A stretch of 64,000 nucleotides of DNA from Primulina eburnea (taxonomy: Eukaryota; Streptophyta; Magnoliopsida; Lamiales; Gesneriaceae), in the NCBI RefSeq assembly GCF_022965805.1, contig NC_133114.1:9568261-9632260 (forward strand), read 5' to 3'. The stretch's first letter is position 1; every line of letters starts with the position of its first letter. The notes beneath the pieces are model-generated. The model was not told where the DNA came from and ran no database searches. It saw nothing but the letters and a program-made list of their open reading frames with translations. A program made the position numbers and the translations under genes. Of this stretch, positions 1 to 10,403 are shown piece after piece.

Positions 1-1608
1 AAATCAAATACTATCCAGGGAAATCCAACGCAGCAGCAGATGCGCTGAGTCGAAAGGTATGTGCATTATCCTTATCGACGATAGGTGTCTCGAATTGGAT
101 ACAAGACCGCTGTTTGTCTGGATTAGCTTTTGAAACAGATTGTCAGCCTCTGAGATTATATACGATTCAAATCGAACCAGAGTTGATATTGAAAATCAAA
201 GAGGCACAGAAAGTTGATCAGAACGTACAAAATTCGATTGCAATGGTCAGAGCTGGTCATCAATCGGAATATCAGGTTCGGAATCGTGTTTTGTATGTGA
301 ATAATCGTCTTGTTGTGCCAAATGTTTCAGAATTGAGACAGCAAATACTGACAGAGGCGCACAATAGTCGTTTTAGCATTCATCCTGGGGGAAGGAAAAT
401 GTATAATGATTTGAAGACACAATATTGGTGGAAGCAAATGAAATCTGATGTTACTGAATTTGTAGCCAAGTGTCTGAATTGCCAATAGGTGAAAGCTGAA
501 AGAAAGAAACCGGAGGATTATTGCAGAGTTTGTCCATTCCTGAATGGAAGTGGGATCACATTTCCATGGATTTTGTGACGCAGTTACCGAAATCCTCCCG
601 AGGTTGTGATGCGATTTGGGTCGTGATTGATCGATTGACCAAATCTGCATGTTTTATTCCATACAAAATGACTTATAGGTATGACCAGATGGCCGATATT
701 TATGTTCGAGAAGTGGTTAGACTGCACGGAGTGCCGAAGACGATTGTTTCAGACCGAGATCCTCGGTTTACTTCGCACTTCTGGCAGAGTTTGCAGCAAG
801 CTCTTGGTACGAAGTTACATCTGAGTAACTTCGTACCGCATATCATCCTCAGACTGAGGGACAGTCAGAACGGACGATTCAGACCCTGGAAGATATGTTG
901 AGAGCTGTGGTGCTTGATTTTAGCAATAGCTGGCAAGATGCATTGCCACTTTGCGAATTTTCGTACAACAACAGCTATCAGACGAGTATTGAGATGGCTC
1001 CATTCGAAGCGTTGTACGGAAAGAAATGCAGATCCCCTCTTTACTAGGATGATATCTCTGAAATTCCTGAGACTGGATCTGATATGATTAGAGATATGAC
1101 CGAAAAAGTAAAATTGATTCAAAAGAAAATGAAGGCAGCTCAAGACCGACAAGCCAAATATGCCAACCTCAGAAGACGACCGTTGGTATTTGAGGTAGGA
1201 GACCGAGTATTCCTGAAGATTTCTCCCTTCAGAAGTGTTGTAAGATTTGGCAAGAAAGGGAAATTGTCTCCAAGATATGTGGGTCCTTATGAAATTCTAG
1301 AAAAGATAGGAGATCGTGCCTATCGACTTGCCTTGCCGCCTTCATTATCAGGAATACATGATGTTTTTCATGTATCTATGCTGCGGAAGTATCTCCCTGA
1401 TGATTCTCACGTGATTCAGCCAGACGAGACCGAGCTGGATGAGACATTGAGTTATGTCGAGAATCAGATTATTGATCGTAAAGAAAAACAGCTCAGAACA
1501 AGGATGATTCCTCTTGTGAAAGTTCAATGGACTCGTCATGGCATCGAAGAAGCCACTTGGGACACTGAATCAGATATGAGACAAGAATTCCCAGCATTAT
1601 TTCACTGA
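1..1608 (+). pseudogene. Gypsy G' pol 3' part: RNase H end, integrase, chromodomain-like tail (duplicate copy)
   Basis: This is the 3' part of a Ty3/Gypsy pol gene, entering from the left edge inside RNase H. At 1-488 are the RNase H end ([15 protein letters not shown]) and the integrase zinc-binding region ending in CLNC. At 521-1608 are the integrase core (SMDFVTQL, then SDRDPRF) and a C-terminal tail with the chromodomain-like motif VQWTRHGIEEATW. Known role of the family: RNA-template removal and insertion of the cDNA copy. The reading frame is broken by TAG at 486-488, a frameshift near 512, an 8-base templated insertion near 826 and TAG at 1045. It matches 16792-18399 without a visible difference, so it carries the same lesions. 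It cannot encode a working protein. Confidence 0.9.
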
Positions 1609-1692
1609 TGTAAATTTTATTCGACTTTAATTACATTCTCTCGTAATGATATGATTGGACTATCTGTGATTTCGGGGACGAAATCGTATCTT

Positions 1693-1705
1693 AGGGGGGG
1701 AGAAA
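1693..1705 (+). other. Polypurine tract of Gypsy G'
   Basis: A run of seven G followed by AGAAA lies directly before the LTR start TGTAATGCC. This is the usual plus-strand primer position of LTR retrotransposons. It is identical to 18484-18496. Confidence 0.85.
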
Positions 1706-2440
1706 TGTAATGCCTGGAAATTTAATCCTAATAATCTGTAATTATTGAATTATAATTTGATATGATTATGAGAGGATTAATCGGGACACGAAATAAGAAT
1801 ACGTGTGAAAATGTATGTGCGAGAGCCGAAAGTCTCGCGCATATGCGCGAAGAGTAGGCGCGCATATGCGCGAGTAGGGCAGAAGCCCATGATGCAAGAC
1901 AGTAGCATCGGCGCACATGCGCGACTATATGCGCGCACATGCGCGGGTGGTCCAGAGAGTTGGGCGCATATGCGCGGAAAGGTGTCGCGCATATGCGCCA
2001 GCGATGTGCAAGCCAAACGCCGAGACCAGTAGGTCTCGCGCATATGCGCCGAGGATGTCGCGCATATGCGCGAGACATGCAAACCGAAAAATTGCCACGA
2101 TTGCTTTGACATGCGCGAGTTGTATATATATATATATATATATACATACATACGTTATAATCCTTCAAAAAAACGAAAAGTCGAAGGAAACTTTAGAGAA
2201 AATTGTCCGTGAATCTTAGAATCGCGATTGTGTAAAATCCGTCCGTCTGATTTGTAATCCGACTTCAGTACTGTAATCCTATCGACGTAGGCTACAAGTG
2301 GACGTAAGTTTTGCTATGTTTTGACATGCTTTGAAATTATGATATTGTCAGAATTGATTAGGATTCATATATGATGTTCTTGACATGTTAGACATCGTAG
2401 AATCGAAGTCAGATTGAGAAACGGACTGATTATGGAATTG
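1706..2440 (+). mobile_element. Truncated 3' LTR of Gypsy G' (first 735 bp)
   Basis: It begins TGTAATGCCTGG like the other G LTRs and equals 18497-19231. It holds the cluster of GCGCATATGCGC-type palindromes (about 1835-2115) and a short TA repeat. After 2440 the sequence leaves the G LTR and, within about five bases, enters the middle of the Copia A LTR (matching 10799 onward). No element end or TSD lies at this join, so it looks like a recombination or assembly junction. Confidence 0.85.
2123..2144. repeat. (TA)n microsatellite in Gypsy LTR
   Basis: About 11 TA units, also present at 18914-18935 in the full LTR. It may overlap the LTR core promoter, but no transcription start can be fixed from sequence alone. 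Confidence 0.8.
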
Positions 2441-2444
2441 ACAA

Positions 2445-4348
2445 AATTTAGATGCCTCTGCACGTTTTATGGAATCAAAATCTCCTTTTTTTTTTTCCTA
2501 ATATTCACTTTACTTAATTAATTAACTTAATTAAGTCATTTGAATATTCTAAAAAAAATATTGTATGCTGTAAAATCCGAAAGAAAGAATAGCAATTCCT
2601 TGAAACCTCGAAATCATCTTGTGCCTAATTTTGAGAATAAAGAAATTTAATCTTTCTTTAATTATCATTTATTTAATTAATTAAGTAAACTAAATATTTG
2701 GAGGATTACGGGGTGGATCTCCAAAATCTCACAATCCAAATTAGTGGAGGCTATGATTTTAAGTCAAAAATTGATTTTAAAAAAAAATCTATGACCTAAT
2801 ACCATAATAAAATTAATGGGCTTGATTAATTAATTGAGACTAGTCCAACTAGTTTAATTAATCAATCAAAGCCCATTAAAAACTTTACTATTCAGTATGT
2901 TGGACTTGTACTCCTACAAGTCCATTAAAAATACTTCACATTATATTTAATTTAATATTTAATAAACTCAACTTTTGAGTTTAGTAAATTAATATATATA
3001 AATTCAACATTTGAATTTAATATTACAAATTCAATCCTTGAATTTACCACCTCCAAAATTTAATATTTAATAAACTCAACTTTTGAGTTTAATAAAATAA
3101 ATATTCAAATTTTATAAATTCAACTCCTTGAATTTATTCTCTCCAAATTTCATAAATTCAACTTCTTGAATTACTATCTTATAAACTCCTTGAATTTATT
3201 TTCTCAAAATTTAATTATCATAAATTCAACTACTTGAATATTATATCCTAATATAAATTCAACTCCTTGAATTTATTCTCTCAACGGGAACAAACAATCC
3301 AGTACTTGTGTGACCCTCAATGGTTCAGGGATACAGCTAGCCGTGGGTTCACAACTCTTTGTGATCAGGACATAATCCTATTCGGGCTTACCCTAGTTAG
3401 CCCCATTCTTTTCATCAACACCTTGATAAAAAATGTCAGAACTCATTTCTGATTGCACCCATCGGATCATGGTAAGAGGTCTAGTAGCATCGCCCCATGA
3501 TCCCCTAGGTATCACTGATAGTGCCTACAAGAACCAATCGTATGAAACGTACAGTACGGTCCCTCCTCATATATCTCGACGAATCTGCAACCATTGGTTC
3601 ATCGAGGGTTGGATATAATTCGATAACTATGTGAAACTATAATAGTGGCATCGCGTGTACTAGGAGAACCTCTCCAAGACATCTCGTACTTTGGCCAGAG
3701 ATTCCATTCACTATTATTCATAGACACATAGGATATCCCACCCGTAGGTGAGCGGGAATCCCCGACTACAATGCACTGGCTCCTATAGTGTCGCAACAGT
3801 ACCCAACTCGCCACCTGAGACCTCCGGAGCCGAAACGAGTCAAAGCACAACCCTAGCATTAGAGAGCCCAGGTTGTCCCAGCGCAATCAGCCTCCCTCCT
3901 TTTCTAAGGACTAATGGTGTATAATCATAACCAGATATCCTCTCGATGAATGATAACCTTGGAAAGTCTGGGGGAGGGTTGTTCGGTATAATCATCATAT
4001 GATACCCATCTGCATGTTTGGACATCCTATGCCCTACCAAGAAAAGCAGTACACAACATCACAGATGCTAGTCTCGAGCTCAAGCGACCTTTATCCATGT
4101 TTTAGGCGGCTGAATCGACTAGGAATGAATTTAGAATATGCAGTGTTTACAAATGAGTTTCAACATCGAATTACGATTCATTGTATTAAAGCATAATCAA
4201 TGACTTATCTATGTGTTTGCATGGGTATATAGATAAAGTATAACAAGACCATAAAAGTTAAATTATATTAAAATAAAGCTTGTTTATTTCACTTGAGTCA
4301 ATAAAATTCTCTAGCCAACCGTTGACTTGCAGGGCATCTACTCTAACA
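2445..4348 (-). mobile_element. Partial Copia A' LTR, degraded duplicate of 10799-12734
   Basis: This follows the LTR at 10404-12734 from internal position 10799 to the LTR end (CTCTAACA on the plus strand). It contains several-fold repeats of a CAACTCCTTGAATTTA-type word (about 2990-3290). Relative to the right-hand copy it is missing many single bases, with few substitutions. The first 395 bp of the LTR are absent because of the junction at 2440/2445. Confidence 0.85.
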
Positions 4349-4543
4349 ATCTCCACTTGCCCTAAAGCCAACTACCCTTAAACTTAATCCCATTGCTTCG
4401 CGATGCATTTGAAACAATGGTCCTGGAAAGGGCTATGTAAGGGGATCAGCAACATTATCTGCAGAGGGACTCTTTCAACTGATATGTCTCCTCTTCCACC
4501 ATCTTCCGTATGATGTGGAACTTTCTCAGTACATGTTTGGATC
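4349..4543 (-). pseudogene. Copia A' RNase H C-terminal fragment
   Basis: Minus-strand sequence next to the LTR carries the polypurine tract (reverse complement of ATCTCCACTTG) and the end of Copia RNase H, including an ADNVADPL-type motif. It duplicates 12735-12932 with small deletions. It is cut at 4544-4548 (ACTGA) by the Gypsy LTR, exactly as in the right-hand copy. Confidence 0.75.
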
Positions 4544-4548
4544 ACTGA

Positions 4549-5270
4549 TGTAATGCCTGGAAATTTAATCCTAATAATCGTAATTATTGAATTTTAATTT
4601 GATATGATTATGAGAAGATTAATCGAGACACGGAATAAGAATACGTGTGAAAATGTATGTGCGAGAGCCGAAGGTCTCGCGCATATGCGCGAAGAGTAGG
4701 CGCGCATATGCGCGAGGAGGGCAGAAGCCCATGATGCAAGACAGTAGCATCGGCGCACATGTGCGACTATATGCGCGCACATGCGCGGGAGGTCCAGAGA
4801 TTTGGGCGCATATGGCGGAAAGGTGTAGAATTGTAGAATTGTAATTATGTTTCAAATTTTGATACATATTACTGTTACCTGATTACATGCTTTATATTGT
4901 TATATGATTGATGTTTCGTTGATTTATACTGAGATTTATTCTCACCAGAGTTACCGGCTGTTGTCTTGTTTGTATGTGTACATGACAACAGGTGGGACAG
5001 GATCAGGGTCCAGGAGATGAGGAGAGATCGTGATAGAGTGGAGACTTCAGACTTTGATGTATATAGGGTGTGACACTTGATTTATAGATGTTGAACCTTA
5101 GTTTTACTGGTTTGTAGACAGTACAGGACATGTACTTTATTATATACTGAGTTGTATATTAATTTGATTTCACAACGTTCGCATTTTAAAAAAAATTTCA
5201 ACCCTGTTTTATAATTGATTAATTAGTCCCAATGATGATTAAGAACTTGATTAGCGTCCGGGTCCCCACA
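4549..5270 (+). mobile_element. 5' LTR of Gypsy G' (short form), degraded duplicate
   Basis: It starts TGTAATGCC and ends GGTCCCCACA. It matches 12938-13665, including the same internal deletion of about 1.18 kb relative to the full G LTR. Single-base deletions distinguish it from the right-hand copy. Confidence 0.85.
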
Positions 5271-5275
5271 ACAGG

Positions 5276-5287
5276 TGGTATTAGAGC
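5276..5287 (+). other. Primer-binding site of Gypsy G'
   Basis: TGGTATTAGAGC lies five bases after the LTR end. It is one change from the plant initiator-Met-tRNA complement TGGTATCAGAGC, and identical to the site at 13671-13682. Confidence 0.8.
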
Positions 5288-5518
5288 GATAGATCCTTGA
5301 GATTGAGATAGGAGCTAGTGAGCGGGGTAGAATGTGTTTCTTTCCTGCTTTTGATTGCTAGCATGATTTACTGCTTTATAAGCATGTTTATCTGATTTGA
5401 TTTGAAGACATGTGTTATTGAGAACGAATCAGAGCCGATTCTGGATCAGCAGTAACATGATCGGAGGAGGACTGAAATAGAACTTCGTTTGAGGTTACTA
5501 ATCCTTTTGATTTCAGAT

Positions 5519-8289
5519 ATGCCTCCGAGAAGAATACCAAAACAGGGGAGTACATCGAATCCTCTCATGGATGTGACTCCTACACCGATGGAAAAACTGT
5601 TGAAAAGGTTTCAGTAATTTCATCCACCGACTTTGAAAGGTACCGAGAATTCCGTGGAATGTGAAAGTTGGTTGGACGATATTGAAGCGATGTTTGAATT
5701 TTTGGAATATCTGAGGAAAAGAGGTGAAACTGATCGGACACCAGTTGCATGATGTGGCTAAACACTGGTGGATCACAACGAAACGGGCATTGGAACAACG
5801 AGGTACGGCCATTACCTGGAATGTGTTTAAGTCTGAATTTTATCTACGGTTCTTTCCAGTATCTTATAGGAAGGACAAGGGAGCCGAGTTTGCGAACTTG
5901 AGACAAGGCCAGTTAAACATTGAGGAATGTGGCTAAGTTATCTACACTGCTCCGATTTGCTCCCCATGTAGCTGAACATGATGAGGCCGTTGCGGACCAG
6001 TTCATAAATGGCCTGAATCCTGAAATCTTTAGTTGGTAAAAACTGGAAGACCGAACAATTTTACCGACGCACTGAACCGAGCTAAAGGAGCGAAGCCGGT
6101 TTATTGAGACAGAGGGAAGCTCTATTTGTGCCTCCAGTAATGGCATCACAGCAACCACCTCCCAGATTCGAGAGTGGTAGTGGTGCTGGAAGAAGGATTT
6201 CTTGAGGGCTAGAGGGAAGCAATTCAAGAATATGGACTAGCTCGTCCAGTTCGAGTGGCTCTGGACAGACCGGTCAGGGCCAGAGTTATGCAAGACCGTA
6301 CTGTGGTACGTGTGGAGGGAGGCATTCCACAGATCAGTGCCGAGGAGTGGTTGGCAGCTGTCGTATCTGTAGACAGCAAGGACACTTTGCCCGAGTGTGT
6401 CCCTAGGGATTGCCCAGGGATCGCAGGCAGCTGAGTCATGGATCAGTGGCTCAGGCAGGTAGACGACCATCTGCCGTTCTTACTTTTCAGCCAGCACCGT
6501 CTACTCAGTCACAGCAGAGGTCAGGAGGGGGCCAGACAGCGAGCCAGCCCCGAGACAGCAGGTCCGAGTTTTTGAATTGACTGAGGAGCAGGCACAGGAT
6601 GCACCTGATGATGTAGTTGCAGGTAACTGTTTATTTTCTGGTTATCCTGCATATGTATTGATATTGGTGCATCGCATACTTTTATTTCGGAGAGATTTGC
6701 ATTAATGCACGCATTGCCTGTGAGTCATTAGCCACTGTAGTATCTGTCACGTCTCCGTTAGGAAAAGGTTTGATATCGGTAAAATCTGTTAAATCGTGTA
6801 TATACAGTACGATGGGCATACGATTGAGTTAGACTGTATGTGCTTGGTTATCTGATTTTGATTGTATTGTCGGTACGATATGTTGACCAAGTACGGAGCT
6901 ACAGTCGATTGCTTCCATAAGATAGTTCGATTCAGACCTGAGATGGTTGAGGAGTGGAAATTTTATGGTAAGGGTTCTCGTGCTAGAATTCCTTTGATAT
7001 CTGCAATGAATATGACACGATATTGCAGAAGGGAGCAGATGGATTACTGGTATGTTCGGTTGATTTACTGAAATCGAGCCCATCATTGGCGGATTTGCCA
7101 GTGGTGTGCGAATTTGCTGATGTCTTTCCAGATGAGATTCCTGGATTGCCTCCGATTCGAGAGAGACTTCAGCATTGAGTTATGCCAGGAACAGTTCGAT
7201 TTCTATGGCCATACAGGATGGCACCGATCGAGTTGAAAGAACAGTTGGAGGATTTACTGGCCAAGGGGTATATTCAGACCGAGTGTATCTCCTTGGGGTG
7301 CTCCAGTTAGTCATGAGGAAGAAAGACGGGTCGATGAGACTTTGTATCGACTATCGGCAGCTGAATAAGGCAACGGTAAAGAATAAATATCCATTGCCTC
7401 GTATTGATGATTTGTTGATCAATTGCAGGGTTCATCTGTATATTCCAAGATCGATCTGAGATCTGGATACCATCAATTGAGAGTCAGGGATTCTGATATC
7501 TTAAGACTGCATTCAGAACCAGGTATGGACAATATGAATTTAATGTCATGCCATTTGGTTTGACGAATGCACCGGCGGTATTTATGGGATTAATGAACCG
7601 CGTTTTCAGAAATATTTGGATGATTTGTTATCATATTCATTGATGATATATTGATTTATTCAAAGAATATGATTGAGCATGCTAATCATCTGAGGAATGT
7701 GTTGAGAATTTTGAGGACAGAAAACTGTATGCTAAACTTTCGAAATGCGAGTTCTGGTTGAAACAAGTGGTATTTCTGGGACATATTATATCCGAGACGG
7801 TATATCAGTGGATCCCAGTAAGGTTGAGGCAGTGATTTCTGGCCGAGAACGACATCAGTACCGAGATTCGCAGATTTATGGGTTTGGCGGGATATTATCG
7901 CCGATTCATTAAAGATTTTTCGAGTATTGCCAAACGCTTATGCAGTTAACTCAGAAGAATGCTCCGTTTGTTTGGTCAGAAGAATGTGAATCCAGTTTTC
8001 TAGAACTGAAAAAGAGATTGACCAGTGCGCCTGTGTGAACGATTCCTTCAGGTACTGGTGACTTTGTTGTTTTGTGATGCATCTCACCGAGGATTGGGTT
8101 GTGTTTTGATGCAGCGGGTGCATGTGATTGTTATGCCTCGAGACAGCTGAAACCCCATGAATCTCGTTATCCAATTCATGATCTTGAATTGGAAGCCATA
8201 GTCTTGCATTGAAGATATGGCGGCATTATTTGTACGGTGAGAAATTTGATATATATTCTGATCATAAAAGCTTGAAATATTGTTTTCGC
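5519..8289 (+). pseudogene. Gypsy G' gag-pol, shredded duplicate of 13917-16731
   Basis: This follows gag (capsid region, CCHC knuckle), protease, RT and the start of RNase H of element G, base for base apart from many 1-4 base deletions. The deletions break the frame every few dozen codons, so only fragments are readable. Examples are the gag piece near 5724-5936 and the RT piece [18 protein letters not shown] near 7313-7372. The start codon and the shared stops of G are still present. Real decay in plants is dominated by C-to-T changes, whereas this copy differs almost only by missing bases, which points to uncorrected long-read sequence. Similarity ends abruptly at 8289, inside RNase H. 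Confidence 0.85.
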
Positions 8290-9316
8290 TCTCTTTTATC
8301 AGAGTAGTGATAAAGTGAGGATTATTTGTTCATTTGTGAATATCTAAAATATTTTATTATATTATATTCACATCTTACTTGATATGTTCATCTCAATATA
8401 ATTTAATATGAACATAATGTGAATATTGATTTTCAAAATATTTTTCAATACAATTTGCATTTAAATTTCAAGATAAATCCAAACACAATATTAAATTTGC
8501 ATGTACAAATCAAACACTTATCCGTAATATTTGACATTATCTAACATGCAAAAATAATTTCTAAACATATATTGAAAATTGCACTAAATTTGGAAATATT
8601 TTAATGTGTACAAATTATTTAACTAAATGCTATATGTCTATCGAATTAAACATATACTTAATAACACATTAATCATTATTTATTATTTATTATTATTATT
8701 ATTTTTATTTTAAAACAATAATAATAATTAAATTGTTACCCATAATTGACACCAATTTCCAACGACAAGTTTTTTGATACCAAGTGGGTCCCACATGAAT
8801 TAATTATGGGTCCCGCATTAATTATTATTATTATTATTAAAAAATAATAATAAAAATAAAATAAAACTTTGCAGAGACTTTAATGAGAAGGCATATTCAT
8901 GTGATATGTCTAAATTTGTTTTCATGCATTAAACAATTGTTTTAATTGTAACGTAAAATTCTGAAAACTTTCCACGACATTTTTTTTCAAATGGGCCATG
9001 CAAATTATATTGCATATTAAATTCACTTATCAGAAGGAATTCAGAAGGAATATAATACTTCGTCTTCTTCAAGATTTCTGAAAAAACCAGTTGCATGCAC
9101 CTTCTTCGAAAATTTTTTCCTCCCAAAAATTCTGATTTTATTTTTTCAAGATTCAAGGAAGAAATTCAAACTTTGATCGAGAACACAATTATAAGGTAAG
9201 TTTCTTAATATTATGATCTCCAAACTTTAAATTTCAAGTTTCTTACGTAAAACTTAAAAACTCTTTTCCCAAAATTTCATGATATGAAAACAAATTTTCA
9301 AGGCAGAGGTATAACT
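8290..9316. other. AT-rich spacer, no gene seen
   Basis: Very AT-rich DNA with TTA/ATT-type low-complexity runs near 8675-8720 and 8820-8865. No coding frame of substance and no RNA gene are visible. If the primer site at 9317-9328 is real, part of this is the untranslated internal region of element H. Confidence 0.6.
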
Positions 9317-9328
9317 GCTCTGATACCA
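9317..9328 (-). other. Primer-binding site of an eroded LTR element (H)
   Basis: On the minus strand this reads TGGTATCAGAGC, the exact initiator-Met-tRNA complement. It is followed by GTTATACCTCTG, and it lies two bases inside an LTR-like end (TGTCAGG on plus, CCTGACA on minus). This supports an LTR element in minus orientation whose 5' LTR lies to the right. Confidence 0.65.
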
Positions 9329-9330
9329 AA

Positions 9331-9800
9331 TGTCAGGTTTTTTCTCAAAAATCATGTTTTTCACGTATATATAAACATGATATAATATGCGGAAGCTTAA
9401 ATCGAATATTATCTCAGGCCATTGAAAACTTTGAAATTCTCTGATTTCCTTTCGGTGGAAGTCTTCTAAGCACTGCACGCTCTCTTTAGATGGTGTATTT
9501 TTTTTATGAGGTGTGTGTGCTTAGGGATCTCAATTGTTGCTATTTATAGGCATCTCATACCATCATGGTGTATTTTTTTTATGAGGTGTGTGTGCTTAGG
9601 GATCTCAATTGTTGCTATTTATAGGCATCTCATACCATCAACGAGAAATTCTGGGAGCATTATTTTCAAAGGAATAATCGTGTACGCATCTCAGTTTCTG
9701 AAGTTGAGTCAGCATACACAATTTTTCGTCAAAAATTGTAGGCTTCTTGGGCGTCGCCAATTCCTACACGGTACGTCTTCCTTTATGATATGAGCCATTT
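9331..9800 (-). mobile_element. Probable 5' LTR of element H (right boundary uncertain)
   Basis: The minus-strand LTR would end at 9331 in CCTGACA next to the primer site. It contains a minus-strand TATA box (CCTATAAATAG) present twice because of the 75 bp tandem duplication at 9490-9639. No second LTR, polypurine tract or TSD was found, so the right boundary is a guess. Confidence 0.45.
9490..9639. repeat. Perfect 75 bp tandem duplication
   Basis: Two identical 75 bp units, 9490-9564 and 9565-9639, each starting ATGGTGTATTT and ending CATACCATC. On the minus strand each unit carries CCTATAAATAG. Perfect identity means a very recent duplication or an assembly stutter. Confidence 0.9.
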
Positions 9801-9829
9801 TACTTACAAATTTATCTGCTAATGATGTT

Positions 9830-10275
9830 ATGGTTGATAGTCCGCATGATCAAGCCGCTTCAGAACAGGTTTCAGATCTGCTTCTCCTCCTGAAATTCAA
9901 CAACATGAAATTTCAATTCATTCAGAAGAACTCGTACCAGAGACAACTGAGTTACTGAAGTGCCGGTTGTTTCAGTTGCATCCGGCAATGGATGAGTACA
10001 TCGCAAGAATCATCCAAACATTGGCTATTTTTTGTTGTATTTACTCAGTCGAACACTGATCTTCCACTGGTTGCTCCTGATGCTGGCCCCAGTACTGCTG
10101 ACCCTGACTCCATTTTTATTCATCCACATGAAACAACATAAGCACGAGATGCTCGTATCCAAGCTACGAGAGAAAGATTTGCGACATCAGAAGCAGCTTC
10201 TCCATAATCTGATTATGTCCCTCCACTAAAAGCAAAAATAGATGAAATTGAAGCATTAGAAGAACTTTAGATTGT
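9830..10275 (+). pseudogene. Decayed coding-like remnant, function unknown
   Basis: The plus strand reads as a polar, Glu/Ser/Pro-rich protein across several frames. About 10040-10275 in one frame gives PLVAPDAGPSTADP, then IHPHETT, then PPLKAKIDEIEALEEL. That frame is interrupted by TAA, TAA and TAG, each one C-to-T step from CAA or CAG, as expected for a methylated, decaying repeat. I do not recognise the family. It may be a transposon accessory protein or a host gene fragment, and no intact ORF remains. Confidence 0.35.
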
Positions 10276-10320
10276 TTATCAAAGACACCAATTTCGGTGT
10301 CACTAACACTCAAGCTGGGC

Positions 10321-10328
10321 TGGAAAAC
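10321..10328. repeat. Left target-site duplication of split hAT-like element
   Basis: TGGAAAAC, paired with TGGAAAAA at 28449-28456. Eight bases is the hAT hallmark length. Confidence 0.6.
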
Positions 10329-10403
10329 TAGTACTGTCAAATGGGTCAGGCCGACTCCTCGCGGGTTGAGAATTCTCGACCCAGTTCAATCCAAAGTGGG
10401 ATG
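10329..10403. mobile_element. Left end of a hAT-like non-autonomous transposon
   Basis: It starts TAGTACTGTCAAATGGGTC. The right end at 28448, read inward on the minus strand, starts TAGAATTGTCAATGCGGGTT. These are imperfect terminal inverted repeats, with an 8 bp target duplication outside them. Copia A was inserted 75 bp inside this end. No transposase sequence is present. Confidence 0.6.

Noticed and set aside
1728..2219. Several overlapping ORFs on both strands in the Gypsy LTR (also 4594-4867, 12984-13219, 18519-19010)
   Set aside because: They are created by the GCGCATATGCGC palindromes and TA repeat, which stay open in several frames. The proteins are repetitive (RICAxx, YIYIYI) with no family match, and they move with the LTR.
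9490..9639. Possible CRISPR-like or minisatellite array
   Set aside because: Only two adjacent units without spacers. It is a simple tandem duplication in a plant LTR.
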